From: Fundicoccus_A sp052115865
GTDB taxonomy: Bacteria; Bacillota; Bacilli; Lactobacillales; Aerococcaceae
Length of the DNA: 64,000 nt
Direction of reading: 5' to 3'
Assembly: GCF_052115865.1 (NCBI RefSeq)
Contig: NZ_JBQKME010000002.1
Location: forward strand, 186,001-250,000
Part shown: positions 62,092 to 64,000 of the stretch, piece by piece
Numbering within the stretch: the stretch's first letter is position 1
Layout: each line of letters opens with the position of its first letter
Program-made: the position numbers and the translations under genes
The notes under the pieces: model-generated
Databases searched by the model: none
Told to the model about the DNA's origin: nothing
The model's input: the letters and a program-made list of their open reading frames with translations, nothing else

Positions 62092-63420
62092 TTATGGGTT
62101 AAAAGAAACGTGAACGTGGTCATAATGATTTGCTGTGACACTTCCACGGTCTTCCATCAAAGACCATGATTGATTCCAAGAACCATAAATTTGTTGTTCC
62201 CAGATAACATATGAAATATTGTGAGCTCCCATGTTACTGATCGCGTATTGAGCAATCGCATCACCTAGATCAGAACCAACAGGTACCATGAAGTCAACGG
62301 CTAATCCCTGACCGTGGTCACCACCATCACCAGGACGATATGTACTGAATGATGTAACGCCAAAGACGCTTGCTACTTCATCTTTAAAAGCAGCGGCATT
62401 GTAGCTTAAACCAGAGTTTGATGGGTTAGTTGTCGGATCATATGGTGGAGTTGATGGCTCAACCGCTGGCTCTTCTGGAATGATTTCTTCCACAACAGGT
62501 TCTTCTTCAACTGGTTCTTCCACAATAACTTCTTCTTCGATAATTGGTAGTTCTTCTTCTACAGGAAGTTCTTCGTCAATAATCGGAAGTTCTTCTTCTA
62601 GAACCGGAAGTTCCTCATCAACGATTTCTTCTTCAATAACCTCTTCAGAAATAATTTCCTCGATTGTTTCTTCGTCGATACTTTCTTCGATAATATCTTC
62701 AACTGGAACTTCTACAATAATTTCTTCTTCAAGCCAATCTTCTACTTCATCGATCACATCAACTGGGATAATTTCTTCTGACACAGGAATTACTTCTTCA
62801 GTGATATTTTCTTCGATGATTTCTTCTTCGATGATTTCTTCTTCGATGATTTCTTCTTGGATTACATCGTCAGATTCTACCACTTCAGAAATAACAGGTG
62901 TTTCAGACCATTCTGGTACTTCTGTAACAATACCAACTGAGTTATTAGCCTCTGTTTCCACTACGATTTCGTCTGTTTCTACATCTTCATGATTTTCCAC
63001 AATAATTTGTTCTTCAATTGCCACATCTTCTGAAAATGTTTCAGGTAAATCAATATCAAAACCTTCGCCATCTGGTGTTACAATCGTTAAGTTGGCAACA
63101 AATTCGTTTTCTTCTGCTGTCGTTTGATAGGTTGCTGTTAATAAAGTATCTGGGAAGATTAAATCAATATTTACAATGTTATTAATCTCTGCTAACACAT
63201 TTAAATCAACTTCTAAAGCTTCAGAAATAACACTTAATGTATCTCCATATTGAATCGTATAAATCAATTCATCATCTTCATTAACGACCATGTCTGCTAA
63301 AACTTCTTCAACTATACGAGCTTGCCATACATCGTTTGCTTCAAAAGCACTAACACCGATGCTTGAACTCATTATTGCTAGCAATGAGGTGCTAATCCAT
63401 AGTTTCTTCTTAAAATTCAT
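62092..63420 (-). CDS. Secreted LysM wall protein with acidic repeat and C-terminal hydrolase-like domain
   Basis: 442 residues. Signal peptide (KKLWISTSLLAIMSSSIGVSAFEA); one LysM domain (about 56-100, YTIQYGDTLSVISEALEVDL), which binds peptidoglycan; a very acidic repetitive middle (about 140-325) built of E, I, V and P; and a C-terminal domain (about 345-442) with DHGQGLAVDFMVP, YVIWEQQIY and NHYDHVHVSF. This last domain resembles the ARB_07466-like/peptidase-like domain of streptococcal LysM proteins. The His and Asp residues could bind a metal; no activity is proven. Confidence 0.9.
   Translation of the reverse strand: MNFKKKLWISTSLLAIMSSSIGVSAFEANDVWQARIVEEVLADMVVNEDDELIYTIQYGDTLSVISEALEVDLNVLAEINNIVNIDLIFPDTLLTATYQTTAEENEFVANLTIVTPDGEGFDIDLPETFSEDVAIEEQIIVENHEDVETDEIVVETEANNSVGIVTEVPEWSETPVISEVVESDDVIQEEIIEEEIIEEEIIEENITEEVIPVSEEIIPVDVIDEVEDWLEEEIIVEVPVEDIIEESIDEETIEEIISEEVIEEEIVDEELPVLEEELPIIDEELPVEEELPIIEEEVIVEEPVEEEPVVEEIIPEEPAVEPSTPPYDPTTNPSNSGLSYNAAAFKDEVASVFGVTSFSTYRPGDGGDHGQGLAVDFMVPVGSDLGDAIAQYAISNMGAHNISYVIWEQQIYGSWNQSWSLMEDRGSVTANHYDHVHVSFNP
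62811..62858 (-). repeat. 15-bp tandem repeat inside the LysM gene
   Basis: About three copies of TTCTTCTTCGATGAT, encoding the repeat EEEII. Multiples of three keep the frame, so copy number can change without breaking the gene. Confidence 0.85.
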
Positions 63421-63459
63421 ATTATATTCACCTTTTGCATATTATTTTTCACAAATGTA

Positions 63460-63487
63460 AGTTTATCACAGCCTTTATATTATTCAA
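63460..63487 (-). promoter_or_regulatory. Predicted promoter of the LysM gene
   Basis: Minus strand TTGAAT (63482-63487), 16-base spacer ending in TGA, and TAAACT (63460-63465), 40 bases before the ATG. Confidence 0.5.
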
Positions 63488-63613
63488 CAGCTTCAATCGC
63501 TTTTTAAATGAACTGTATTCGTTTTGAAATATATACCCTAAAAATTGATTTTTTGTAATATTTTTATAAAAAGGAATGAAATCTAGTTTGCTACAAGAGA
63601 AACTTTGAGTTAG

Positions 63614-63766
63614 TTCTAGAAATTGTGTAAATTGATTGAGTTATCGTAGGTATGAAGTAGCTAATCGTTTCCTCAACGAATACAAAAAATGTCTTCATTA
63701 CTGCGATGAGTTTAAAACTTTAGCCAGGTCCTTTCATGGTTTTTACACAATTTTGTGGACTTTATC
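63614..63766 (-). repeat. Dispersed repeat, copy B
   Basis: Inverted counterpart of 36803-36946; most positions match, with one small indel. On the plus strand this copy reads open for about 50 codons after a stop at 63633-63635 (LSYRRYEVANRFLNEYKK, then DEFKTLARSFHGFYTILW). There is no ATG near the start, so it is not a gene. It may be the better preserved remnant of a mobile-element gene. Confidence 0.8.
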
Positions 63767-63887
63767 GTGTATGTATTAAATAACAGTTAATGTATGTCTA
63801 TGGAAGTATTGACTGACAATAAATACCTTTATCGGTTTAACCTTACTGATCAACAATTTAAATACACACCAAAATTAAGTCAATAAA

Positions 63888-63933
63888 AAAACAGAAACCA
63901 CTAACTCGTAAATGAATTAGTAATTTCTGTTTT
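63888..63933. terminator. Bidirectional terminator near the window end
   Basis: Arms AAAACAGAAA (63888-63897) and TTTCTGTTTT (63924-63933), extended inward by ACTAA/TTAGT. It probably ends a gene beyond the window on the minus strand. Confidence 0.75.
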
Positions 63934-64000
63934 ATATTTATCCGAAACCATTTGTTTCAGACTTTTATTCTTTAAATCAATTATAAATTATTCTGACTCG

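Larger units (their letters stand above)
63421..64000. other. Gene-free region at the window end
   Basis: About 580 bases. It holds the LysM-gene promoter (63460-63487), copy B of the dispersed repeat (63614-63766) and a bidirectional terminator (63888-63933). From 63767 to 63887 I see only A+T-rich sequence. The last 67 bases (63934-64000) may contain the 3' end of a minus-strand gene served by that terminator, but this cannot be confirmed. Confidence 0.6.

Noticed and set aside
62811..62858. Tandem repeat considered as a CRISPR array
   Set aside because: Repeats are contiguous with no spacers and lie in frame within a coding sequence.
62480..62992. Open frame of 170 codons rich in Ser, Ile and Thr on the plus strand
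   Set aside because: Exact complement of the acidic repeats in the LysM protein; the low-complexity sequence explains the open frame.
63934..64000. Possible 3' end of another gene on the minus strand
   Set aside because: Too short to identify; only the neighbouring terminator hints at it.

Overview
The window reads as a chromosomal core region of a low-G+C, non-sporulating Firmicute of the order Lactobacillales. The evidence is a complete dcw division/cell-wall cluster, two T-box leaders, a mevalonate pathway (mvaS/mvaA), MurT/GatD, the tdk-prfA-prmC-ywlC-glyA-upp order, and an Enterococcus-type ntp V-ATPase operon next to a normal F-ATPase operon. Having an mbl gene plus both ATPases suggests an Aerococcaceae or Carnobacteriaceae relative; that family placement is inference. 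No tRNA, rRNA, CRISPR array, prophage or intact insertion sequence was found. Almost every gene is a recognisable housekeeping gene.

Layout. 1-16.0 kb (minus strand, read from high to low coordinates): mraZ, rsmH, ftsL, a division PBP, murE, mraY, murD, murG, divIB, ftsA, ftsZ, ylmG, ylmH, divIVA, then a T-box leader and the start of ileS. The cluster begins with a three-repeat MraZ box. It lacks the ylmE and sepF genes usually found after ftsZ. 16.1-19.6 kb: a DUF3397-like membrane gene and the DUF1146-murA-mbl-epuA group. 20.1-20.7 kb: an orphan plus-strand gene whose C-terminus resembles the RNA polymerase alpha C-terminal domain. 20.8-27.1 kb: the F-ATPase operon atpBEFHAGDC, whose delta subunit lacks its N-terminal domain. 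27.4-30.9 kb: an ArsC/Spx-like protein, a PhnB/VOC protein, mvaS and mvaA. 31.1-36.6 kb: tdk, prfA, prmC, ywlC, glyA, upp. 36.6-39.2 kb: a gene-free stretch with a dispersed repeat and a long hairpin, then murT-gatD. 39.2-46.1 kb: DUF554 protein, lipoprotein, AI-2E-type transporter, lactonase, pcp, PTS IIA and uppP. 46.2-54.7 kb: V-ATPase operon ntpFIKECGABD. 54.9-59.1 kb: serS with its T-box, trmL, queG, rplY/ctc. 59.3-63.4 kb: NusG-II protein, ApbE, KdgT-type permease and a LysM wall protein. 63.4-64.0 kb: gene-free, with the second copy of the dispersed repeat.

How the genes fit together. Most of the window builds and divides the cell envelope. MurA, MurE, MurD, MraY and MurG make lipid II, MurT/GatD amidates it, UppP recycles its carrier lipid, and the mevalonate genes feed isoprenoid synthesis for that carrier. 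FtsZ/FtsA/DivIB/FtsL/PBP/DivIVA run septation and Mbl suggests lateral growth. The two rotary ATPases appear to have split ion specificity: the V-type c ring keeps the Na+-site residues known from Enterococcus hirae, while the F-type c subunit looks proton-specific. The points most worth following up are the shortened F1 delta subunit, the alpha-CTD-like orphan, the ~150-bp repeat shared by two distant gene-free stretches, the long hairpin before murT, and a DUF554 gene that seems to start at a non-standard codon.
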